18,946 nucleotides of DNA, taken from positions 1 through 18,946 of the forward strand of contig DATBGS010000053.1 in assembly GCA_036557885.1 (NCBI GenBank), written 5' to 3'. Position numbers and translations under genes: made by a program. Shown piece by piece: positions 8,830 to 16,255 of the stretch. The notes beneath the pieces were generated by a model that was not told the origin of the DNA, made no database searches, and saw only the letters and a list, made by a program, of their open reading frames with translations. The stretch is from DATBGS01 sp036557885 (GTDB taxonomy: Bacteria > Chloroflexota > Ktedonobacteria > Ktedonobacterales > DATBGS01). Each line of letters opens with the position of its first letter. The stretch's first letter is position 1.

Positions 8830-8879
8830 GTGCTGTCGCGTATGCTATGCTGGAGAGCGTGATGAATAGGTGACAGCAC
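8830..8879. promoter_or_regulatory. Spaced inverted repeat with extended -10-like box before the kinase gene
   Basis: GTGCTGTC at 8830-8837 is matched by its reverse complement GACAGCAC at 8872-8879. Between the arms lies TGCTATGCT (8843-8851), an extended -10-like box without a good -35. The placement, 38-87 bases before the kinase start, would suit a promoter flanked by a regulator site, giving the kinase and regulator their own transcription. Eight-base arms can occur by chance. Confidence 0.3.
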
Positions 8880-8916
8880 TTTCACCAGTCCAGGCAAGGC
8901 CAGAACGGGGAAGACG

Positions 8917-10524
8917 ATGAGATGCACCGCTGAACCAACGCAGGCCGATCAGGGGATGAAGGTGAGCCGCCCCTTGAAATGGCGAGGGTTGCAGGCCCGC
9001 ATGACTATTTCGTATGTCCTGGTGACAGTTATCTCTGTATTCTTGCTGGAGATTTTGATCTTCATTGCGCTGGCGTCTGTGGTCTCTTCGGCCTATACCA
9101 ACGCTCTGTTTCCGCAGGTGGTTGGGCAGGTAGCCAGACAATACGCACTGGCGGCGGCGCTTCAGGCGAACGGAGCAGCACTTAACCCAAGGTCCACCTT
9201 TCTCCCCGGTCAAGCCGATTCATTGCTGCCTTTTCCTGATGAGAGCCATGTGCTGCTGCCGCGCGGGGATACCGGAACCATCCCCTACACTAGCGCGCGT
9301 CTCCCCGACAGCAGGCCAGTGATGTTTGGCTTGCTCATCGAGGCCAGCAGCACGGTGCTGACCAGTTCCTACCCAGAGCGATATCCCAACCAGGCGCCTG
9401 TCGCTCGCCTGGTCCCCGCTCATTTGAAAGAAATCAGCGCCACCCTGACGAACGGAACCGACGCGGGCGGGATTGAAACCACCCCGGCAGGTTCGGCTTG
9501 TTGGGTGGTGGTTCCGGTCTGGGGCAGGGACCGGAACCCGATTGGTGCGGTGTTTCTTCAAAAGCCAGTTGTTGGCCCAGATGGGCAACTGGCAAGCAAT
9601 CCTCCTGAAATTGGCAAAGCGGCCCTTTGGGGGGTGATCGGTGGGCTGGTCTTGCTGCTCATCCTCGCCCCAGTTGGGGGAATATTTGGTTTTATGACGA
9701 CGCGCAGGCTGGTCCGGCGCATCCGGGGGTTGGCGACGGCCACCACTGCAATTGCCGCTGGGCACCACGAGCAGCGAGTGACAGTGGCACGCCGCGATGA
9801 GATTGGACAGCTTGAAACTCGCTTTAACGCGATGGCCGAGCAGTTGGCGGAAAGCATGAAGATGCGCCAGGACCTTGCTGGGGAAAACGCGCGGCTGGCT
9901 GAACGGGCGCGTATCGCCCGTGAACTGCACGACGCCATTTCACAACACCTGTTTTCACTGCGCATGGTTGTGGGTGGCCTTGAGCGGGCGCTACCTGTGG
10001 AATCGCCGCTGGCTCCGCAAATTGCTGCCCTGCAAGAAATGGCGGCAACCATGATCCGCGAGATGCGTGCCTTGCTGCTGGAACTGCGCCCGGCGCAGTT
10101 GGAACATCTGGACTTGGCTGAAGCGTTGGAAGACCTGGCAACGGCCTATCGCACGCGCCTGGGTATTGCTGTCACCACCTACATGAGTGCGGCAGCACTG
10201 CCAGCACCCGTCGAGCAGGTGCTTTTGCGCATCGCGCAGGAGGCGCTTTCCAATGCTGCACGCCATGCCGAGGCCACGACGATTGCGCTCGAACTGGCGA
10301 ATCAGGATAACAACATTCTATTGACGATCTGCGACAATGGGCGGGGCTTTGACGCTTCAACAAACAAGCAAGGTCATGGTTTGGGCTTGCATTCAATGCA
10401 TGAGCGCGCCCAGGAACTGGGGGGAACGGTTGTGATAGAGAGTACCCCTGAGCAGGGGACGCGCATTCAGGTTCTGCTGCCGCATCAACCGCCAGAGGGT
10501 GCGGCAGCCAAAGGAGGGCACTGA
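8917..10524 (+). CDS. Sensor histidine kinase, NarL family (HisKA_3)
   Basis: Membrane-bound kinase that autophosphorylates on a His and passes phosphate to the regulator encoded next. The 535-residue product has TM1 at about 32-55, an extracytoplasmic sensor region of about 180 residues with no recognised fold, TM2 at about 236-259, a HAMP region (about 258-312, ending RRDEIGQLETRFNAMAEQL), and the HisKA_3 box ERARIARELHDAISQHLFSL with phospho-His338. An HATPase_c domain follows, with N-box EALSNAARH (442-450), G1 DNGRGFD (473-479) and G2 GHGLGL. The ATG at 8917 has GGGGAAG three bases upstream; the ATG at 8956 (residue 14) is an alternative that keeps TM1. It lies 106 bases after the permease gene and overlaps the regulator gene by one base. 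Confidence 0.94.
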   Translation: MRCTAEPTQADQGMKVSRPLKWRGLQARMTISYVLVTVISVFLLEILIFIALASVVSSAYTNALFPQVVGQVARQYALAAALQANGAALNPRSTFLPGQADSLLPFPDESHVLLPRGDTGTIPYTSARLPDSRPVMFGLLIEASSTVLTSSYPERYPNQAPVARLVPAHLKEISATLTNGTDAGGIETTPAGSACWVVVPVWGRDRNPIGAVFLQKPVVGPDGQLASNPPEIGKAALWGVIGGLVLLLILAPVGGIFGFMTTRRLVRRIRGLATATTAIAAGHHEQRVTVARRDEIGQLETRFNAMAEQLAESMKMRQDLAGENARLAERARIARELHDAISQHLFSLRMVVGGLERALPVESPLAPQIAALQEMAATMIREMRALLLELRPAQLEHLDLAEALEDLATAYRTRLGIAVTTYMSAAALPAPVEQVLLRIAQEALSNAARHAEATTIALELANQDNNILLTICDNGRGFDASTNKQGHGLGLHSMHERAQELGGTVVIESTPEQGTRIQVLLPHQPPEGAAAKGGH

Positions 10525-11171
10525 TGATTCGCCTGGTGATTGTGGACGATCACGCGGTGGTCCGGCAAGGGCTGCGTTTTCTGCTGGAACATCAGCCAGA
10601 TATGGAAGTGATTGGCGAAGGCAAAGATGGAGCGCACGGTGTGGCGCTGGTCAGCAGCCTGCTTCCAGATGTGGTGTTGCTTGATCTCCTGATGCCCAAG
10701 ATGGATGGAATTAGCGCCGCGCGAGAAATGAAGCGTCTGGCACCCAATACGCCCATTATCATTCTCACTTCGTTCTACGAAGATGAGCAAGTGTTTGGCG
10801 CCATTAAAGCTGGGGCTATTTCTTATCTGCTCAAAGATGCTAGTGCAGAAGAAATGATTGAAGCGATTCGGGCGGCAGCGCGGGGCGAAGGCATACTCCA
10901 TCCAAGGGTCGCCGCGCGGGTGCTGCGTGAGATGCAACAACATTCTCCATTGGAGGATTTGACGACGCGAGAGTTGGAGGTATTGACGCTGATTGCGCGT
11001 GGGCGCTCCAATGGGGAGATTGCGTCAGAACTGGTGATTGGCGAAGGAACGGTCAAGACGCATGTTTCTAATATTCTGAGTAAGCTGCACCTGGCAGATC
11101 GGACTCAGGCAGCGATCTACGCGCTTCAGCAGCGCCTGGTGCCTCTCAAAGAAGCTCTTGAGAAGGAGTAA
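10524..11171 (+). CDS. Response regulator, NarL/LuxR type
   Basis: DNA-binding partner of the upstream kinase, 215 residues. The receiver domain shows the acidic pair Asp8-Asp9, phospho-acceptor Asp54 in VVLLDLLMP, Thr82 and Lys104. The C-terminal LuxR helix-turn-helix runs from about 145 to 205, with LTTRELEVLTLIARGRSNGE and GTVKTHVSNILSKL. The ATG overlaps the kinase stop as TGATG, and AAGGAGG at 10511-10517 lies six bases upstream inside the kinase gene, so the pair is translationally coupled. Target promoters are unknown. The linked ABC genes are obvious candidates, but no shared operator was identified. Confidence 0.95.
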   Translation: MIRLVIVDDHAVVRQGLRFLLEHQPDMEVIGEGKDGAHGVALVSSLLPDVVLLDLLMPKMDGISAAREMKRLAPNTPIIILTSFYEDEQVFGAIKAGAISYLLKDASAEEMIEAIRAAARGEGILHPRVAARVLREMQQHSPLEDLTTRELEVLTLIARGRSNGEIASELVIGEGTVKTHVSNILSKLHLADRTQAAIYALQQRLVPLKEALEKE

Positions 11172-11460
11172 GCGGCACCGGACGCGCGGCCAGTCCGGGA
11201 GTGTCGCCATGATCGAGGATGCGGGCGTTGTGGCAGACAGCCAGAGGCGTCGAATCGCCAAAGCTTATCCCAGTGCAGGTAAGTGTTCAGGCTTGCCTGG
11301 TGATGGGAGACTGAACCCATGTCGATGGAAGAAGAACTGATCCATCTGCGTGTGGACCTCCAGCTGTGCTGGCTACTTTCGTCATCGGCCACAAATAACT
11401 AGTGCAATTGTGCCCAACACCCCTTTTTACGCCCGGATGAAGAAAGTAGCCAGGACAGCT
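11172..11460. other. Intergenic region after the two-component genes
   Basis: About 290 bases. A short stem, CCGGAC (11178-11183) with GTCCGG (11193-11198), follows the regulator stop by seven bases but has no T run, so it is at best a weak terminator. The rest shows no gene that I can support. A short stretch from ATG 11319 (MSMEEELIHLR) faintly resembles the N-terminus of IS66-type transposases but ends within a few codons of matching sequence. Confidence 0.4.
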
Positions 11461-12474
11461 ATGCGGCGGCCGCATGTGTGGAGCACCTGCTGGCGAATCA
11501 GTGTTGTGCTTCTGGGGATGAGCCTGGTCCTGGCAGCCTGCCACCCAACTACAACGAACGGCCAGCAGCCTCCACCGAACGGGATGACCCGGTTTGCCGT
11601 GCCGACAACCAATGGGTGGCCGACTGGGATCACCAGTGGGCCCGATGGCAACCTCTGGTTTACGGAGTGGTTTGGCAATAAGATCGGACGGCTCACTCCA
11701 GCAGGGCAGATCACCGAGTTTCCGCTTCCCACTCCGGAGAGCTATCCGAACCGGATCACGGCTGGACCCGATGGCAACCTCTGGTTTACCGAGAGTGGGG
11801 GCAATCGCCTTGGGCGGATCACGCCTCAAGGGAGGATCACCGAATTTGCGTTCCCAGGCAGCTCCCCAGGAGGGATCACCGCTGGGCCCGATGGCAACCT
11901 CTGGTTTGTGGTGAAAGGCAACAATGAGATCGGGCGCAGCACTCCCGCAGGGGCTGTCACCGAGTTTGCTGCGCCAATGGCTGGGGGGTTTCCATGGGAC
12001 ATCACCGCTGGTCCCGATGGGAACCTGTGGTTTACCGAGCAAGAGGGCAACTAGATTGGGCGCATAACTCCAGCAGGGACGATCACGTTGTTTGATCTGC
12101 CTTCCACCGCCCGCTTTCCCCAGGACATCACCGCTGGACCGGATGGCGCCCTCTGGTTTACACTGAACACGAGCCAAATTGGGCGCATGACGCTCCAAGG
12201 GGTCTTCACCATCTTTGCGCTCCCTCCCTTCCAGGATAGCTATGGGCGAACCAACCCAGAGCAACCCTGGGGCATCACGACGGGGCCGGATGGCAATCTC
12301 TGGTTTAGTGGGGTCCAGGTCATTGGACGCATCACACCCCAGGGGCACATGAGCGAGTTCTCGATTCCATCGGCAGGTGCGGGGGTCGAACTAACCGCCG
12401 GACCTGATCAGGCCCTCTGGTTTACCCACCCTGCGGGCAATTGGATAGGACAACTCAAGTTGCCCAATCACTGA
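11461..12474 (+). pseudogene. Vgb-like seven-bladed beta-propeller lipoprotein, interrupted by an in-frame TAG
   Basis: Starts with a lipoprotein signal: MRRPHVWSTCW, a hydrophobic stretch and lipobox LAAC with Cys27 (codon 11539-11541). AGGA at 11452-11455 supports the ATG at 11461; the in-frame ATG at 11437 is an alternative. After a Pro-rich linker come seven repeats of the type ITAGPDGNLWFTExxGNxIGRITPAG, as in virginiamycin B lyase and related propellers. Blade four is cut by TAG at 12052-12054 exactly where the repeat wants a residue before IGRITPAG (other blades have K, R or E there). The same frame then continues cleanly through blades five to seven to the TGA at 12472-12474. One base change (AAG to TAG would do) explains it. 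Streptogramin lyase activity should not be assumed; many Vgb-like propellers are not antibiotic lyases. Confidence 0.8.
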
Positions 12475-12568
12475 GAGAACGTCGAACTGCTCATCGAGAC
12501 GATTGGTCATCAGTGTGTCACAACTAAACACAATTTTCTCGGATTGCATTGGAGGAATCAGAGGGATT

Positions 12569-13071
12569 ATGCTTCGTCAACTTCTCTCGCTCGTCTGGTC
12601 TAATTGTCTCTTGGTATTGCTCCTGGGAGGCGTGGAACAACCGCTACCACTCCCAGACCAACTGCCACGCCCCCTCCAACAGCTACATTGGCACCAACTG
12701 CCACCGCTACCCCAAGTGGACTGCCTGATCTGCTGTCGGTTCCTGTGGCCAACGGCTCGTTTTGCCGCTTCGACACCGACGGCAACCTGACCGGCACCAT
12801 CAAAAACCAGGGCCCTGCCGCGGCTGGCCCCTCCACCACAGCGGTGAAGATAGCTGGGCGCTTTACCTCCCCGCTCGGATCGGGCTCCTTTGGGGGCACC
12901 TTTACGGGCATGACCCCGGCCATCCCAGCAGGTCAAAGCGCAGATGTCTCGGTGAATGTCCTGGAGACTGGAGGTCAGGTGCTTTCGGCTTCGCTCACCA
13001 TTACGGCTGATTCCACTCAGCAGGTGGCTGAATCCAGCGAGACAAACAACGCCGTGCAGGCGCACTGCTAG
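12569..13071 (+). pseudogene. CARDB-domain lipoprotein with a one-base frameshift at the lipobox
   Basis: From the ATG at 12569 (GGAGG at 12551 and GAGG at 12561 upstream) the frame reads a signal peptide, MLRQLLSLVWSNCLLVLLLGG, and then loses sense. Inserting one T between 12631 and 12632 gives LLLGGCGTT, a proper lipobox with Cys. It joins the frame that encodes a Thr/Pro-rich linker (TPRPTATPPPTATLAPTATA) and one CARDB domain with TIKNQGPAAAGPS, IPAGQSADVSVNV and the typical end ADSTQQVAESSETNNAV. The intact product would be a 168-residue surface lipoprotein for adhesion or protein-protein contact. As given, the two parts are in different frames. A TTG at 12604 could start the second frame but would lack the export signal. 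Confidence 0.7.
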
Positions 13072-13407
13072 AGCCACTACCCTACTCCTGTCTTGGCTAC
13101 TTTAGTTATCAGGCGACAAAAAGTGCACAGCTATAGCGCTTACGCTCCCCTGTTCCGAACCGATGACGAGGGGTGCCAGTCCAGGGTACCATGCCAGCGG
13201 ATAAACAAATCAGAGCGGAGGATGCAGTACAACAGAGCGAGCAAATGCTGGGGAGAAGTGGTAGAATGCAGAGCACGCGCACAAGGGGAGAGAGCCCGAC
13301 AAAATAGTCCGCTTGTCACAACTATTTATCCTGTCGCGGTGTTCATGCCCGTCGGTTCCGTCACGAGACAATCCAGCGTGACAACTGGATTGCGATACTC
13401 TTCAAGG

Positions 13408-13437
13408 CACTAGCGCTATGCTAGTGTTCTCTTTTTT
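13408..13437 (+). terminator. Intrinsic terminator-like hairpin
   Basis: CACTAGC (13408-13414), a five-base loop, GCTAGTG (13420-13426), then TTCTCTTTTTT. The stem is short but perfect and the T run is good for plus-strand termination. It lies about 340 bases after the CARDB stop, with no gene between, so either a long 3' UTR or an unrecognised transcript ends here. Confidence 0.55.
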
Positions 13438-13550
13438 AACGGCAGCAATCTTCACCCCCTTGGCCGTAACGACTCTGCGGCTATTCCCGTGACGTTCCTT
13501 GCATCTCATATGCATGCTTGCTATTGCTCATGCAAGTTTTCTGAAGATGC

Positions 13551-13554
13551 CTAG
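13551..13554 (+). repeat. Target duplication CTAG, left copy
   Basis: CTAG directly outside the left inverted repeat; the matching copy is at 15288-15291. A 4-bp duplication of YTAR form is the known habit of IS701-type elements. Confidence 0.8.
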
Positions 13555-13571
13555 TACTTCAGCGACACTTA
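13555..13571 (+). repeat. IS701-like element, left inverted repeat
   Basis: A 17-base terminal repeat, TACTTCAGCGACACTTA, matching the right end in 16 of 17 positions. Confidence 0.88.
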
Positions 13572-13611
13572 GGTAGAAAAGGTGGTAGACTGCTTCAAAA
13601 AGGTGAAGCAG

Positions 13612-15266
13612 ATGGCCATCGCGGAGCCCCATAAAACACCCAGAGCACAGGACCAGCGCCTGCTCAGCCAGGCCGATGCGGCACTTGCCGAGGTACAGGC
13701 GCGCATTGGGGCCCGATTTAGCCGTTCCGAGGTGCGCTGCCGGGCGTATCGTTTTCTTGAAGGCTTGCTGGCCCCGCTCGAACGCAAGAATGGATGGCAC
13801 TTGGCTGAAGCTCTAGGGGAGCGCGGTCCTCGCGGCGTCCAGCGACTGCTCAGCGGAGCGAGCTGGGATGAGCAAGCAGCGCGCGACGATCTGCGCGCCT
13901 ACGTCCTGGAGCACCTGGGAGCGCAAACGGCATTCTGGTGGTCGATGAGACCGGCTTGCGAGAAATATGGCAAGAAATCGGCGGGGGTGGCGCGGCAGTA
14001 CAGTGGGACCGCTGGTCGACGGGAGAACTGTCAGATTGGCGTCTTTCTGCTGTATGCTCGTCCGCAGGGTGCTGCATTCATTGATCGGGAGCTGTACCCG
14101 CCCGAAGAATGGACCCAAGATCGCATCCGCTGCCGCCAGGCCGGCATTCCTGAGGAGGTGGCGTTTGCCACCAAAGGCGAGCTGGCCAAGCGGATGCTCA
14201 CGCGTGCCTTTGCGGCAGGAGTCGCCCCACAATGGGTGGTAGGCGATACCGTCTACGGGTACGACGAACTGCGAAGCTGGCTCGAAGCGCAAGCCCAGCC
14301 GTATGTGCTGGCAGTGCCTGAAACGCACCCCGTCTGGATTGCAGGGCGAGCGCAGCCGGTCGGATTGGTGGCCGCTCTCTTGCCTGCGGGAGCGTGGGTG
14401 CCGCTGTCAGCAGGCGAAGGGAGCCAGGGGCCACGCCTGTACGAGTGGGCCTGGCTGGCGGTGGATGAGGAAGCTGAAGCGCGGGGAGGCTGCTGCTCGT
14501 GGATTCTGATCCGCAGGCATCTGACCCGGCCGAGTGAACGCGCCTACTACCGAGCGTGGGGCCCACCGGAGACGACGTTGGCAGAATTGGTGCGGGTGGC
14601 GGGCAGGCGGTGGACGATCGAAGAGGGTCTGGAAGAGGCCAAGGGCGAAGTGGGCTTGGATCAGTATGAAGCGCGTACCTGGACAGGCTGGTATCGGCAT
14701 GTCACCCTCGCCCTGCTCGCGCACGCCGTCCTCGTCGTGCTGCGCGCCCAGGTCCAGGAAGACGCCAAAAAGGGGGCGGCGCCGAAGAGGAGATCGATCT
14801 GAGCGTTTCTGAATTGCGTCGTCTGCTGCCTGCCCTGCGGGAGTCAGAGGAAGAATGCGCCAAGCGGCTCTGGTGGTCGCACTTTCGGCGGCGGCATCAG
14901 GCCATCGCCAAGCGCTGTCATGTGGCTCGTCGCGCCCGGCAGGCCCCAGGGGAACGACCGCCGGGGCCGGGTCCGCTGCGGGTGCCGGGTCTGCCGGAGT
15001 TGACAGCGGAATACTGGGCACAGCTCTTCCCGCTCCTCCCTCCGCAAAAGCCGCCAACAGGCCGTCCAGCCGTGGATCACCGGCGAATCGTAGAAGGCAT
15101 CCTGTGGGTGATGCGGACGGGCAGTTCCTGGCGGGCCCTGCCCGAGCGGTTCGGCCCCTGGACGACAGTGGCAGATCGCTACCAGCGCTGGTGCAAAGAC
15201 GGGCTCTGGGAGCGGATCCGCCAGACCTTACTTGCATCAGATGTTCCACTCGCTTCCTCAGGGTGA
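13612..15266 (+). pseudogene. IS701-family transposase with C-terminal IS402-like (DUF4096) domain, frame-disrupted
   Basis: The ATG at 13612 follows AAGGTGAA; GTG 13582 is an in-frame alternative. The first frame gives 396 residues ending at 14802 with IS701 hallmarks: GVARQYSGTAG, VVGDTVYGYD (second catalytic Asp, residue 212), WTIEEGLEEAKGEVGLDQYE (catalytic Glu) and WTGWYRHVTLALLAHA. The first catalytic Asp (ILVVDETG) is present only in another frame at 13932-13955, entered by an apparent one-base loss near 13924 and left by a one-base gain near 13957-13960, so the plain reading has WWSMRP there. At 14769-14775 the homologous continuation (EEEIDLSVSELRRLLPALRE) moves to the -1 frame and runs to 15266. 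It adds an IS701-like basic tail and then an IS402-like DUF4096 domain (about 14997-15235: LLPPQKPPTGRPAVDHRRIV, MRTGSSWRALPERFGPW). The repaired length would be about 551 residues. Confidence 0.8.
14769..14775 (+). other. A_AAG_GGG slippery heptamer, possible -1 frameshift site
   Basis: In the zero frame, codons AAA AAG GGG include the X_XXY_YYZ heptamer A_AAG_GGG. A -1 slip here would join the 13612-14802 frame to the one that encodes the C-terminal domain, giving EDAKKGGGAEEEID. The A5G5 run is equally prone to a one-base sequencing or replication indel, so use as a programmed site is unproven. Confidence 0.35.
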
Positions 15267-15270
15267 TCCA

Positions 15271-15287
15271 TAAGTGTCACTGAAGTA
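15271..15287 (-). repeat. IS701-like element, right inverted repeat
   Basis: TAAGTGTCACTGAAGTA, reverse complement of the left end except one base. It begins four bases after the transposase stop codon. Confidence 0.88.
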
Positions 15288-15291
15288 CTAG
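15288..15291 (+). repeat. Target duplication CTAG, right copy
   Basis: CTAG directly outside the right inverted repeat, the same as 13551-13554. Confidence 0.8.
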
Positions 15292-15380
15292 GTATTCACC
15301 CATCAGGTTTCTTCCTGCTGAATATGCTTCCTCAGTAGGAGGCGTCTCATGGCCGTTTCCCCATCAGCCTGCTCAAACCC

Positions 15381-15998
15381 TCAATCCTCATGGGGTTCTC
15401 CGAACGTGGCAAATGCTTGCTCAATTCGATCATACACATCACCCAGCACAAACTCATCAGGGGTCATCGTCAGGCCTTCGAGGGATGCCCTCACTACAAC
15501 TTCAACCGTTTGCCAGCAGAACGGGTCGCTTAAGATGCGCTCCGCCCAGTCCTTGATTTCTTGCGTCTTTTGTGCCTGCTGTGCTGCATTGAGGTTGTTG
15601 AAGATGTCTTGCAGCTCTCGCTTGAGGAGTTGCCCGTCTCTCTTCCCCCAAGTCACCTGCTGATTCCCTACCTGGTTTTTCTGGCACCAAATCTCTTGAG
15701 CCGCGTTGCCTGCCGCGTGGACCAGTGCCACGCCTTCCGGGATATCTCGGTCCATCACCAATCCCAGGCGGTCGTAGGGCACATGCCTATTCCACGCGCG
15801 AAAATACTGGTCCTCCCCCCAATTAGTGGATCCTTCATAATCCGCGGGGGCAAGGTGTGGCGGTCCTTTGGTATAGGTAATCATGACAAGAAGCCGGCCG
15901 ATCAAACGAGCCATCACCGCATGTCCAGCTTCATGATATGCAACAGCGCCCAATGGGAGTAGATACGGGAGGTCAGCCACAGGATGGGCATTGCTCAC
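15381..15998 (-). CDS. Stand-alone M41-type (FtsH-protease-like) zinc peptidase
   Basis: The 205-residue product has AYHEAGHAVMA with His22, Glu23 and His26, the zinc and catalytic motif of the FtsH protease domain (M41). A following region GNAAQEIW...WGKRDGQLLKRELQDI puts Asp121 where FtsH has its third zinc ligand. There is no AAA+ ATPase domain and no membrane helix, whereas FtsH is about three times longer. So this is a soluble single-domain member whose substrate is unknown. Start GTG at 15998 is chosen because AAAGGAG (plus-strand positions 16008-16014) lies nine bases upstream; the frame is open to a GTG at 16046 without a ribosome binding site. The C-terminus ends about 90 bases from the IS701-like element, which inserted downstream of it. 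Confidence 0.75.
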   Translation of the reverse strand: MSNAHPVADLPYLLPLGAVAYHEAGHAVMARLIGRLLVMITYTKGPPHLAPADYEGSTNWGEDQYFRAWNRHVPYDRLGLVMDRDIPEGVALVHAAGNAAQEIWCQKNQVGNQQVTWGKRDGQLLKRELQDIFNNLNAAQQAQKTQEIKDWAERILSDPFCWQTVEVVVRASLEGLTMTPDEFVLGDVYDRIEQAFATFGEPHED

Positions 15999-16255
15999 AG
16001 AGGTGGCTCCTTTGCTTGTGAAAATATTCCCAATCGCCGTCGTCACAGGTGGAGGTGAGCCCCCTGCATCTGGCGAGAAGAGACATATTGTGAAACAGGG
16101 TTAGAGCGCCAGCAGCTTCTATCAGGAGGGGGTTGAAGAAATTCAGCCAGCCGATGGTGGTATTGTCAGGGCCTTTGGCAAGCGCCAACGTTGCCCATCA
16201 AGATTGGGATCGCTGACGCTGCCGGCGTCATAAGCAGGTATGTTCCTTACAGTCT
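15999..16255. other. Upstream region of the M41-type peptidase
   Basis: About 260 bases. A 71-codon minus-strand frame (15973-16188) overlaps the peptidase start and contains GWLNFFNPLLIEAAGALTLF. It has no clear ribosome binding site or known domain, and I do not call it. It should also hold the peptidase promoter, but no convincing hexamer pair was found. Confidence 0.4.

Larger units (their letters stand above)
13072..13554. other. Intergenic region with one hairpin, no gene recognised
   Basis: About 480 bases before the IS701-like element. A 106-codon open frame (13093-13413 plus) has no recognisable domain, no good ribosome binding site and basic, low-hydrophobicity content typical of chance frames. 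The only clear structure is the terminator-like hairpin at 13408-13437. Confidence 0.5.
13555..15287 (+). mobile_element. Complete IS701-family insertion sequence, 1733 bp
   Basis: Bounded by inverted repeats at 13555-13571 (TACTTCAGCGACACTTA) and 15271-15287, whose reverse complement differs by one base (C/T at position nine). CTAG flanks both sides. The element holds one transposase gene region reading left to right, 13612-15266. The matching ends and duplication show that the transposase, including its extra C-terminal domain, moved in as a single unit. It inserted between the lipoprotein region and the minus-strand peptidase gene. Confidence 0.88.

Noticed and set aside
11319..11360. MSMEEELIHLR stretch resembling an IS66 transposase N-terminus
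   Set aside because: The likeness covers about ten codons and stops. It is too short to call a remnant without a search.
11461..12474. Calling the propeller a streptogramin (virginiamycin B) lyase and thus a resistance gene
   Set aside because: Only the repeat fold is supported. The lyase catalytic residues were not located, the protein has a lipoprotein signal, and the gene is interrupted.
13093..13413. 106-codon plus-strand frame before the IS701-like element
   Set aside because: No ribosome binding site, no domain, chance-like composition, and it runs up to a terminator-like hairpin.
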